A stretch of DNA of 64,000 bases from Ectobius pallidus (lineage: Eukaryota > Arthropoda > Insecta > Blattodea > Ectobiidae), in NCBI GenBank assembly GCA_964059195.1, contig CAXKWD010000005.1, positions 95,927,882 through 95,991,881 on the forward strand, read 5' to 3'. The first letter of the stretch is position 1; each line of letters begins with the position of its first letter. Shown here one piece after another: positions 1 to 10,900 of this stretch. A model generated the notes under the pieces. It had not been told where the DNA came from, did not search any database, and saw only the letters and a list, made by a program, of their open reading frames with translations. A program made the translations under genes and the position numbers.

Positions 1-172
1 GTATGTGGTTATTTTCATTGTAATTTCAACTGTAAATATGAGAACCTGAATCATTACACCAATCACGGCTTTATTTGCGTAGATATTTCACCCGTTCGCT
101 CGGGAGTTGGAGCTGTGCCCGCCGCTTCGCAGAATCCCACGTCATTGGCCAACTCTTGCGTGGGACTCACTG
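1..172. mobile_element. Right arm of a TA-flanked palindromic element, cut by the window edge
   Basis: The sequence ends tgggactcactg followed by TA. It is a close copy of the right arm of the complete element at 30031..30713 (both hold the words gtggttattttcattgtaat and ccaactcttgcgtgggactc). The left arm lies outside the window. Confidence 0.75.
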
Positions 173-210
173 TACCACTTCACTGTGTAATTCCCAGCAA
201 TAGTTAATTA

Positions 211-801
211 CCGTATTTACTCCAATATAATGCACCCTCAAATTTAATGCGCACCCTGATTTTGAAACTTAAAATCATAAAAAAAGAGTTTGTTAGCGAA
301 TGTAATGCGCATCAATAGGAGGATATTTTATTTGGAATTTTGTCTTAGTATTTATAGAATAATGAACCAACACATAAACATTTACAGTTAACTGCCAGTT
401 TTAGGCCTACAAGTAGGCAGATAGACATGGGTCATCAATATTCACTAATGTGTTCATCACTGGAATCCTCGGAGGTGCTTATTTTTTATTGCTGAATGGA
501 CAAACAAAATGTTAAATGCATGTTTCACAATAAAAGCTGATATCACTCTTAAATGAGTTTAAAGTCGACAATGCACAATATTCCACATTTGCACTATAGA
601 ACTGACAAAAACTATTTTATCATTATGTTTCAGAAATTAAATTTCATATGGTGTAGTCAAGAATTATAGCAATGCCTTGTTATGTAGATCAGTATTACCT
701 CCGACCTACGAAATGGATTTGTACTAGAATTTAACGCGCACCTCAGTATTGAAATCTACAAATGGACAAAAATAGGGCACGTTATATTCAAGTAAATATG
801 G
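211..801. mobile_element. TA-flanked MITE with CCGTATTTAC ends
   Basis: The left end ccgtatttactc and the right end gagtaaatatgg-like (agtaaatatgg) are inverted and flanked by TA on both sides. No coding remains are visible. Ends and size resemble the 25099..25536 element, pointing to a non-autonomous Tc1/mariner-type or related family. Confidence 0.6.
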
Positions 802-824
802 TAATTTCACCATTCATCATAAGA

Positions 825-1019
825 CTCTTGCATATTTGCTTTATTCTGCCTGTTGATGTATACAAGCTTCTGGGCTATTTCATTGCCTAGTCTGTTTCTC
901 AATTTTGTTTGTATTAACCCAAATGAAGAAAATACTCTTTCGATTGATGCAGAACTGGCTGGCATACGATGTAAAGATTCTATGGCTTGACAAAATTCCA
1001 GCGATAGGTGATTACGCTT
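825..1019 (-). pseudogene. hAT transposase C-terminal dimerisation domain fragment
   Basis: Reading the minus strand from 1019 gives about 65 residues, RNHLSLEFCQAIESLHR, then MPASSASIERVFSSFGLIQ and TKLRNRLGNEIAQKLVYIN. This is the hallmark hAT C-terminal motif (PASSAxxERxFSxxGxxxxxxRNRLxxxxxxxL), used for dimerisation by hAT transposases. The fragment has no start codon and no DDE or zinc-finger part around it, so it is a dead remnant. It lies just beyond the 211..801 MITE. Confidence 0.8.
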
Positions 1020-1619
1020 CAGATTTGTGTAATTGATGGAGAAATAAGTATAAAAAATCCCTTTAGGTAGGCCTACAGGGCACAGGCTGAGGTAGATTTC
1101 ATAGTGCTGTTTATGAATTTATTGGGGTAAATGTAGAATAAAAACTGAAATATTTTTTTATAAAAAGAGAGTTGTTAATTATGTATTAATTGATATCTTT
1201 TATTATTTCATTTTTAATTTGGCCAAGGATTATTGTTCTAAAGATATTTAACTATTATTTTTAATATCTCAAACTTTATTTCATTGTTAATTTTAGCCTC
1301 AGTTGGTCCTCATGAATTCATTTTGGCATGCCTATTGGCTGAGGTATATTTTAAAGTACGTTTGACTTTCAAAAATTCAAATCTCTCCTTATATGAGCGC
1401 TATTGAGAAACTAGTTGTTGATTTAAAGATTACTCATCAAGAGCTTTTGAACGATACCCCACAAACATGGTTTTAAACATTTTTTATTTCCACCCTCACC
1501 CCTACAACCACTGAATCATTGGTGTCTAATTTATGCAGACAAAGTTTCCCTCTAAACCCCATAGGGCCCTAAATATAATTTTTTCAAAATTTCAACCCGC
1601 TCCCACCTCCCCCAACCAG

Positions 1620-1735
1620 GAAAAATTGATTTTAGCCGGCTAAATTTGATTTTAGCCGGCTAAAATCATGATTGAAAAATTGAAAAAAACCGCTGGTCAG
1701 GTCTTTTTCAATTTTAGCCGGCTTTTTTACAACCC
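1620..1735. repeat. Short palindromic TTTTAGCCGGCTAAA repeats
   Basis: The unit gattttagccggctaaa occurs twice in tandem and a third, related copy (attttagccggct) lies about 75 bases on. The core TTTAGCCGGCTAAA is self-complementary. Function unknown; it is probably the edge of an old inverted-repeat element. Confidence 0.5.
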
Positions 1736-1737
1736 TG

Positions 1738-1773
1738 TCTGCCTGTGGTAGATGACGCAGCGGTCGGGTGGTG
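1738..1773 (+). repeat. Fragment of the tRNA-derived SINE seen at 45119
   Basis: The word gtagatgacgcagcggtcgg followed by gtggt matches the 3' part of the SINE at 45119..45442 read on its minus strand. Only about 35 bases are retained. Confidence 0.6.
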
Positions 1774-2172
1774 AACCAGAATAACTTACATTTTTATTTC
1801 CGTCTTAACCCTGTAAAACCATTTTTAATGTAATGGCAGAAACAGTTCCAGGTCTGTCAGAAGACTAACTGCGAACTCACACAAAAGTAAACACGTCTTT
1901 TATGTTAATGACAGGAATATAGATAATAGCAAAGCAATTTGCAAGATTGAGAAGCAGATTAAAAACCCTGGAAGGCACGGTTTTATTACTTGTAATGAGA
2001 AATACATTTTTGGACTGTTTGGTAACCAAACATAATCTATTGTGATTTATATCGCTTATGTTGCTTAATTCAGGCAGGTCAAAATGACTATTCAAATATT
2101 CCTGTATATTTAATGTTACAAATTTAAAACAGATTTATTAATTGCCAGTATGGTACTTTGTGAGATTGTGTG

Positions 2173-2361
2173 GAGGATGGGAAAATGTCCGTCCGTCCGT
2201 CTGTGTGTCTTACACGCGATAACTCAAATACGCTTAATCGGATTTTAATGAAACTTGGTATACACATTTATAATGTTCATGGGAAGAACCCTATTGATAT
2301 TGGACCAAATCGGTTGACCGGTATCAGAGTAATGCCCAATTTAGTGCCTATTTTATGGTAA
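2173..2361. repeat. Dispersed repeat with a (TCCG)n head
   Basis: It starts with tccgtccgtccgtctgtgtg and continues through aaacttggtatacacat, a wording common in dispersed insect repeats. A related tccgtctgtccgt run appears at about 57698. A 63-codon open frame here has no recognisable protein. Confidence 0.4.
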
Positions 2362-3045
2362 TATATTATTATAAAGTATTTAACAAATGCAAATCGGTTA
2401 TCCTGACAACATATGTTTTACATTGTTGATATACGGCTTTGGAAATTGCAATACAGTTAAGTCATGACATATTCACATGTTTATTGATCAAGTTGAATAC
2501 TGTTATATACAGAAGGTATATTACTGTGAAATAATTAGGCTTACGTACATTAAGTGCAGTTCTTCGCCTGTGTATTTTGTGAAATGGTGACATATTTCAA
2601 GAATGTCTTATATCAGTGTATATGAGTTTGAATTAAGGTTAAGTATCAAACTTTACACCTTTGGTCTTCCATAAGTCCTGCTTAATGAATCGAACTGCAG
2701 CTTAATTTGGAGATAGCTTACAAAATAACTTATTTTCTGCATATCATAATTGCAATTATCATTGATTAAACAAAAGCATTCTGGCACTTTGTTATATCAG
2801 TTTACTTGATTTTATTATTTTCTGAATTTGTTTGTCAAGTGAAGGTTTCTGTTATATTATCCGCACCAACAGAAGTTCTTCATGTTTAGTAGTGAGGGTT
2901 TGTATATATGTCATTAACATTTTTCATTTACAGTGAACTACATTCAGCACCAATTCTATTACCCAGAAGTTGGCAGCCCTTCGTAAATTATTCCAATTAT
3001 AGCACACAGCCTTCTAATTAGCCAGTCTCTTATATGGCATACAAT

Positions 3046-3650
3046 TAGGGATGGGTCATAGATACTTTCGATACCTTGATACTCTCGATACTTGCATAGT
3101 ATCGGCATCGAGCGATAATTCAGAAAACTCGCTCGGTATTTTTTTGATACTTCGATAAATTCTGCAATTTAAGGAAATGCGGTATCTCTTTCTGCTTTTA
3201 GCAGTCTACTAAATATAGTAAATACTTCTATTTCTCCTTGAAATGGAGAAAACCACTATGTGACTTCTGTCTAGTCATAAATAAAGACTTTCCAACTTTT
3301 ACAATCCAAACAGAAGAGATTCTTAATTGTTTCGTTTCCTGTCAAACGTTTCAATAACAACCAACATGCAATTTTTGAACAAAAACTTGTAAGTGGGCTG
3401 TTTCAAAAACTAATTTTAGTTTTAATGTAGAGTTTAAAAATAATTATAGGCTACTGATGGTATTAAATTTTATCTCATTAAATATGCACACTTAATTTAG
3501 TTGGTATTGCACAGTTCTCTCAACTTTTCATTTTTAATGTAGGCCTACCTATTTATTGAAACTGGAAATGTTGACGGTATCCAGAGTATCGAGGAAAAAA
3601 TCATGTATCGGTATCGAGTATTGAGAAAATCTGGTATCGACCCATCCCTA
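3046..3650. mobile_element. Non-autonomous hAT-type MITE
   Basis: Perfect 12-bp inverted ends (tagggatgggtc / gacccatcccta) are flanked by a perfect 8-bp direct repeat, catacaat, at 3038..3045 and 3651..3658. Eight-bp duplications are diagnostic of hAT. The interior has subterminal inverted ATCGATAC-rich motifs and no ORF. Confidence 0.85.
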
Positions 3651-4807
3651 CATACAATATAAGCTCCTCTTACCCCTGCATTTTTTGAGCTCAAGGAAAA
3701 GTGGCCGGATTATCCTGTATTTGTGGACTCACTTAAGTTGTCACGTCTGAGTTAAGTATGTCTGTTGCTCTAAGTTATTGGTACATGCAATTTTGATAAC
3801 CATCAAGTCGTATTTTTGTCCATTCTGTAAACTAATTGTATGACAAACTATGATCACGCATATCTAAGCTAGGTTGGACAGGTCATAAGGACATTTGGGC
3901 AAATGACTGTTGTGCCATCCCAATTTTCGTTGAAGAGTGTCGGTTGACCAGTGATTCTTATAATTCTTTTAGAAGCTGAAAAATAGAGGGGTGTAAAGGT
4001 AGAGTCAGACTGATAAATTCAATGTCATAACCAGGATTTGAACCAAGATATTTGACTCTTCGCGTTGCTGCTGTTACCAATTGAGTTACCATGGGAACAT
4101 GCTGGTACAACTTTAAATTATCCATCTGACTCACATTTCCCGGTATAGGCCTACAGATTGAGATGCATTTTGAGTCAACAGAAATTGGTATCTTTTATGT
4201 TGATGCCCATTGAAAAGGAAGTTTTAGAAAACCCTAACCATGATGACATTATTAACGACAAGGGAAAAAGAGTGCACTGTTGAAATCTCTTCTGGTTGTT
4301 TAATGTAAATATACACTTTAATATTCACTACCTGTAGGTATATTTAATGGTATTTCTAAAACAATAAACCTGAAGCTTTAATCATTAATCTACACAGTTT
4401 GGCCATACATGTGTTGACATAAAAAACTGTTAGCCCTATTTGTCTTTTGCTCAGTGTATGCCAAAAAAAGTTGAAGAAGTCACAGGTATTTAAGAAAATT
4501 CTTCTATGAATAGTAGGCCTACTTGAATAAAAATGTCGAGTGTATTTTTTCTGTTGCAATACCTGTTAATATAGTTGAAAACATAATCGACAATAAGTCA
4601 GTAATTTAAACCACTTATTAAATCATTTTGTGACAAGTCAAAAGAAATAGGGTAGCAGTAGCGGTAGTGTTAGAATGGAATGGGTGTGGGATTACTAGTG
4701 GGGGGAGGATGGAGGCGCCGGTGTTCTGGATGACAGAACCTAATTTTTTTTCCAGTGAGTCCCTGCTTCTAAGCAGTATAATTTATTTTGTATTTGTGTT
4801 TTTCCAG

Positions 4808-4950
4808 CATCTGAACGTTTGCAGCGGTTTCCTGAGAGTAATGTGGAAAACCTTCGAAACAGTGGAAATTTACTGGCTCAACTAAAATTTTTACTTGATT
4901 CTACGAAACCAGGAGAAACATTACTTTTGAGCATCACAGTACCTCCTCAG
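4808..4950 (+). CDS. NPAT: NPAT-like gene, first exon in the window
   Basis: The acceptor follows a pyrimidine-rich run ending tttttccag, and the donor is gtgaga. The exon enters with one base carried from an upstream exon not in the window and leaves in phase 0. It encodes 47 residues beginning SERLQRFPESNVENLRNSG, followed by a Leu-rich stretch (LLAQLKFLLD) that could be a short amphipathic helix. By position it follows the LisH region of NPAT, but I do not recognise this segment as family-specific. Confidence 0.65.
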
Positions 4951-7900
4951 GTGAGAAAAATTAAAATTTGATAAACATACATTAGCCTATATTTTAATAA
5001 TCTCAATGTTAGTTAGTTAGTTATCCAATGGCAGGATTTGATATGATCATCATCTTCCTTCTGGCTTCCCAATATAGATACACCAAGTCTCCACTTTGTT
5101 GTCTTTCATGATTAAGGCTGTTGCACTGCAGTAGGTGGGCTTCATCCATGATGGTGTCCTGTCCTCAGTCTTGTATCAGCTATTGATGAGGAAACACGCG
5201 TTCGCGCGGAACTAGCAGAAAGTGGAAAATGGGCATTGACCTCGAAACATACCGCGCGCGTATAGGGACGTTCGGAAGGAGTAAAATAAAAAATAATAAT
5301 AACGAAGAAGTACAGTATTTATCAAAATGCGTATGGTTTTTTGGTATCATTATGGTGGCATTATTGGTAATAGGAGGTGTCGAAATGAACCCGGGCCCCC
5401 CAGGAAACAATAGTGAAAGCAGTGACAACCCTACAACAGTGACGGACTTGCTCAAGAAAATGGACGAAAAAATAAACAAGAAATTAGAAGAGTTAAATAA
5501 GAAGATGGACTATACACAAGGTATGTGGAATAACCTTCAAGAGAAATACGAAGACATGAAAAAAGACATTGACACCTTAAAAGAATTGAAGTGGACAACT
5601 CAAAAACTAGAAAAAGAGTCGAGGCTAAGGAATATCGTCATCTTCGGGATGGAAGAGAGAAATAGGGAGCGAAGAGTGGATACATGTGCTCGTGTAACTG
5701 AATTTATAAAGAAGGAATTAAACATGAACTTAACTGAGCTACACATCGAAAATGTATACCGCCTGGGCAAGGGAAGAAATCGACCGATTTTAGTGAAGTT
5801 CGTGAGTGGTATAACGAAGGACCAAGTGATGAGTAGGGCCCCTATGTTGAAAGGAAGAAGATTTAGACTCGACCATGATTATAGTTATGAAGAAAGAAGA
5901 ACACGTAGAGAATTATTGCCATTTCTAAGAAAAGCAAGAAGTGAGGGAAAGTTCGCGGTACTAGTAAAAGACAAGCTGCGGGTTGAACAAAGACTTTACG
6001 ACTTGCATTTCTGCAAGAATAACATTACATTAGAACCGTTAAACAGAAGTCCAGCAGTAGATAAAGAAAACGTGCCCGGCGATACAACTCAGCCGGAGAA
6101 AACGATAAAGCTTTCGCGCACAACACATGCTCGCCCGCAGGTCATAGACACCCCAGCACCGGAAATGGTTGACGTAAACAGTCAGTGTCAACAACTCGGT
6201 GCGTGTGCCATCGATGGAAGGAATACCGCTGACATAGCTTCGAGACAGACTGTAAGTGATGACGAGATAATTTCATCGCCCCAGGGAAGTTTAATACAAC
6301 TGGACAAGACTAATAGTAGGGCTAGCAAACAAGCTTATAATCTCAGAAATTGGGCAACCCCACAGCCCAAGTTCTTTAAAAAATAGGATCAGTGCCAAGA
6401 GAAGGGTTTGAGCATCGGTCTCCTCAATGTCGAAGGGATACGGAATAGTCTAAAAAATGGGGAACTTCAGAATATAATAAAGAATTATCACTTTTTTTGC
6501 GTGGTCGAGACATGGTTGAAACAGAACGAATCGATTAAGATAAAGGGATATGAATGTATAGCTCAAAATAAAGACAAGAAAAGTAAATTTGGGAGACATC
6601 CAGGGGGACTAATGATTATAATTAGGAACGACTTAATGAAAAATATAGAAAAAATAGATAGCACGAACGAAGAAAGCCTATGGGTAGGACTAAAGAATAA
6701 TAAAGGGGAAATGGAGTTATTATTAGGTGTTACTTATCACCACCCTAAGGGTTCACCGTATTTTAACAATAAATTTTACGATAAATTAAATAAGGAGCTA
6801 GATGATATGAGGACAATTTATAAAGCAAATTATGTGTGCATAACTGGGGATTTTAACAATAGAACAGGTAAGCAAGATCCAACTACTTTCAGCCCTGAAG
6901 TTAACATTGCCCCCAACGGTATAAACCGTGATTTCTCGACCAGAATGAGTAAGGACATGGTAATAAATGATGAAGGGATAAAATTGATAGATTTCTGTGC
7001 AGAGAACGGATTAATCTTTTTAAATGGCAATTACGGATCAGATATTTATGGTAATTTTACATTCGCAAATGAGCAGGGTGCGAGCATAGTTGATTATATA
7101 TTAGTATCACATTTTTTAGGGGATAAGATAAAAGATTTCGGAATATCTGAGGTGGTTTACAGTCCTCATATGATATTATCGGCCGAGTTAGACTTGGACA
7201 TAGGCAACGAGGAGGACCCTCTCAGACCCTCCTCAGTGAGTGAGGATAAATATTGCATAGTAAATACGAGAAGAACTTATGTGTGGACCGAAGAGAACAG
7301 TGATCGCTTTAAGTCAATCCTGAATGATAGTAGTTCTGAGTTGTTAGAAATAGGAATACAATATTTCTTAGATCAAGGCAATACTGACGGTGCTGCACAG
7401 TTGCTTTATAGAGCCATAGAAAGGTGTAGTGTGGTGAAGGTAAGCAAACATACAGGCCCCTCACGGAATATCTCATGGTATGATTTAGAATGCAAAAATA
7501 TGAGATCACAATTAAGATTAGCTTATAAGAGGTGGTGCAAGACAAAAGGTAGATCTAGTGAGAGTCCTGAAAAAACGTGTTACATGGATATGAAAAATCA
7601 GTATAAAAAATTACTAATAGTGAAAAAGGAACTTTTTCATAACAAAGAGAGTGCGAAAATAAATAACTGGTTAACTAGCAATAGCACATCAGAAATATGG
7701 AATTATCTTAAGAGGTTGAAATATAATACTACTAGGAATTTAACTATAAACGAAGAGTCATGGGTCAATCATTTTTCCGAATTATTTCAGCGTAGAGAAG
7801 CAAGTAGGCCCACATATCATAATATACATGTATATCCATGTATGAATTATATTGAAGGATTAGACAACGAGATTAACAAATACGAAGTTAGTAGGATAAT

Positions 7901-10900
7901 CAAAAAAGCTAGGGCCAGGAAATCACCGGGCATGGATGGAATTCAAACACAGGTATGGAAAAAAATGTGTGAAAATCAGAGATGGCTAGAGATATTAACT
8001 AAATTCTTTAACAAAATTAAAATGACGAATCAAATACCAGAATCATGGAAAAAAGCTATTGTAGTGCCTATATACAAGAATAAAGGTGATACTCAAAACC
8101 CCAGCAATTACAGAGGCATAAGCCTGTTGACAGCAGTATCTAAATTATACACGGGAATTTTAGCAAATAGGTTAACCGAATGGCTAGAAGCACATAACTT
8201 AATATCCCAATGGCAAAGCGGGTTTAGGAAAAACAAGAGAACTGTTGACAATTTATTTATCTTGCAAGCTGTGACAGATAAATACCTTAGTAAAAAAAGG
8301 GGGAAAATTTATTGGTGCTTTATTGATTTACAAAAAGCATTTGACACAGTTAATAGGGATCAATTGTGGTATAAACTTAGAAAAATAGGTTTAAGTGACA
8401 TGTTTACAAACAATATAGCTGCATTGTATGATAATATAGAATTTTGTGTAAGAATTAACCAATACGGTAGCAATACGAGGATGATTAACCAAAGAACTGG
8501 TGTCAGGCAAGGGTGCAACCTTAGCCCCCAGTTGTTCAATATATTCATAAACGACATTTTTGACGAGGTAGAAACAACTAGCAATCACCTACCAACAGTT
8601 ATGAACGTATGTATTCCAGGAATAAAATTTGCAGATGACTTAGTATTAACGGCAATTACACCCATAGGTTTACAAAGAAGTATTGATGCAGTCAATAAAT
8701 TTTGTAACGACTGGAGTCTAAAAATTAACATTGACAAAACCAATATTTTAGTCTGCAAAAATGGCAATAAACTAAGTAAGTGGGAAAAATGGAGCATAGA
8801 TAATAAAGCTATAAAGTGTGTAAATTGTATAAAATATTTAGGAATAATTTTTAATAATAAGGGATCTTGGGAACTTCAAAACAAGGCTGCATGGAACAAT
8901 GGCAAAGTAGCTATGAATGCTATATACAATTGCTCAACCAAACTACCCGAAATCAGATTCAAAATGTTAAACAGGTTATATAAAGCAATAGTTGAATCAA
9001 AAATGTTATATGGAAGTGAAGTGTGGGGGGAAATTAATTCTTGGAAATATATGGATATGATGAGAGCCAGGTTCTGCAAACAAATATTGCAGGTACCAAG
9101 ATACTCATCAAATGAAGCAGCTCGATATGAACTAGGATATGACAGTAGTATGGGGGTCATTTTAAGCAAAATTTTAAGGTATTACAGATACATCTGGGAA
9201 AAAGACAATGAAGATATAGTGAAAATCTGCTTCCAAGCCCAAGTGAGTGATAATGGCAATCGAAACAGAATACAGTACATTAGGAAAACATTAGATGAGA
9301 TAGGATTAAAGTGGATATGGAATTCAGTATTGAACAAGGAGAAAAACATCAATGTGATTTCAAAAATAGTTATTAAAAGATGTAATGATATACAAAGGCA
9401 GAACCATTTTGCCGTAATGAGGGAAAAGAAATCTTTAGTATTTTACATCAAAATGAAGGAAATGTGGGGTATGGAAAATTATGTGAATGATTGCTCGAAG
9501 AAACAAAAAGCTGGGCTAGCATGGTGGAGATTAGGGATATGGAAGCTTAGAGGGGCAAGAAGAAATTTTGAGAAAGGCCGTTGCCCATTATGTCTTAGTA
9601 ATGAAGATGCAGAACATATAATTTTAAGTTGTCCCGAAACTGAAACGCTACGACATAAGTTTTTAAATAAAAAAATGTTAAAATTAAATAAAGAAGTGGC
9701 ATATAAGAAATTATCTGTAACAAAAAACACCAAAACACTAAAGGAACTGGGAAATTTTTTGTACATAGTTAAAATAAAATGGGAAAATCAAATTAGTTGC
9801 TTAAGAGAAATTGGTTAGAAATGGTAAGGGGATATACTTTCAAAAGGTAAACATTTATTAGTAATAGTATTGATTGTAGATGTATTGATTTTAGATATAT
9901 GTGTTTTTTATGTATGCAGACGCCCTTTGGTGAAAAAACTTTCTGTAACACCAGGGGTGATCTTTTGTACAACGCAAGATACAAGAATAAATCATTCATT
10001 CATTCATTCATTCATTCATGGTGTCCTGTCCTTGACACAGAACACATGCAGGGGACTGGAGGATCTTGAGTCTGTAGAGGTGGTGGGCCAGGCAATCATG
10101 TCCTGACATTAAACGGAACTGTCCAACAGCTTCTTGATGATTTGCTTTCTTTGTCTTGTTATATAGTGTAGATATTGTTTCCCATTTTTTCCCTTTTGCG
10201 GCTTCCATATTTTCTAGTGCTTGTTTATGATCGAAAGTTGCTTTTATTTCTTGTGTTTTCTGCTTTATGGTTGTAGTGTTGTTGTCTTGGATTAGGATTC
10301 TAGTTCCCTTTTTTGGCAGTTGGTCTGCCGCTTCATTGCCCATTATACCCATGTGTGAAGGAATCCATTGTAAGACTATAGTTTTCTTAAGTTTTTGTAG
10401 GGATTTTAGGAGCCTGCGGCTTTCCTACACAGTTGGATCATCTGTGCTACTATTGGATGTTACTGCTTGGATGGCTGATTGAGAGTCAATAAGTAGAACT
10501 GCTTTGTTAAACATTTGTGCTCTGATTATTAAGTTGTAGAGCGCTAACTCTATTGCTTTAACTTCTCCATCAAAGGCTGTATTTTTCTTTCCAAGGGTAA
10601 TGTATTGGCAAAATAACTTAGAATATATTCCAGCTCCTGCATTATTTTCTTTCCTTTTGGAGCCATCGGTAAAGGTCCACTCCCAGGTGGGTTCAGGATA
10701 ATAATCTCAATGTTGTGGATGGAAAACACATCAAATACAGGGCCTACATTGTAAGTGTAATATAGATGAACATAATTGCTAGTTGTATAGAGATTTAATT
10801 AAATTTTATGTGTTTATTTAGGGTTCGTCAGCACAAATTAGCAGTAGCAATGTTAGTTCAGTCATTCCTAATCGCTCAAGAGTACGAGTTCCCAGCAATA

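Larger units (their letters stand above)
5166..10017 (+). mobile_element. Full-length two-ORF non-LTR retrotransposon (LINE)
   Basis: The 4.85-kb element lies between perfect 15-bp target duplications (5151..5165 and 10018..10032) in the first window intron of the NPAT-like gene, in the gene's orientation. It has a 63-base 5' leader containing a CGCG-UUCG-CGCG hairpin (5197..5208). ORF1 is nucleic-acid binding, and ORF2 has endonuclease, reverse transcriptase and a terminal zinc knuckle. The 3' UTR is about 200 bases and ends aataaatcattcattcattc, a tetranucleotide tail. Both ORFs are intact, so insertion was recent. The clade is uncertain: ORF1 looks L1-like (RRM plus C-terminal domain), ORF2 is generic APE-type. 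Confidence 0.9.
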
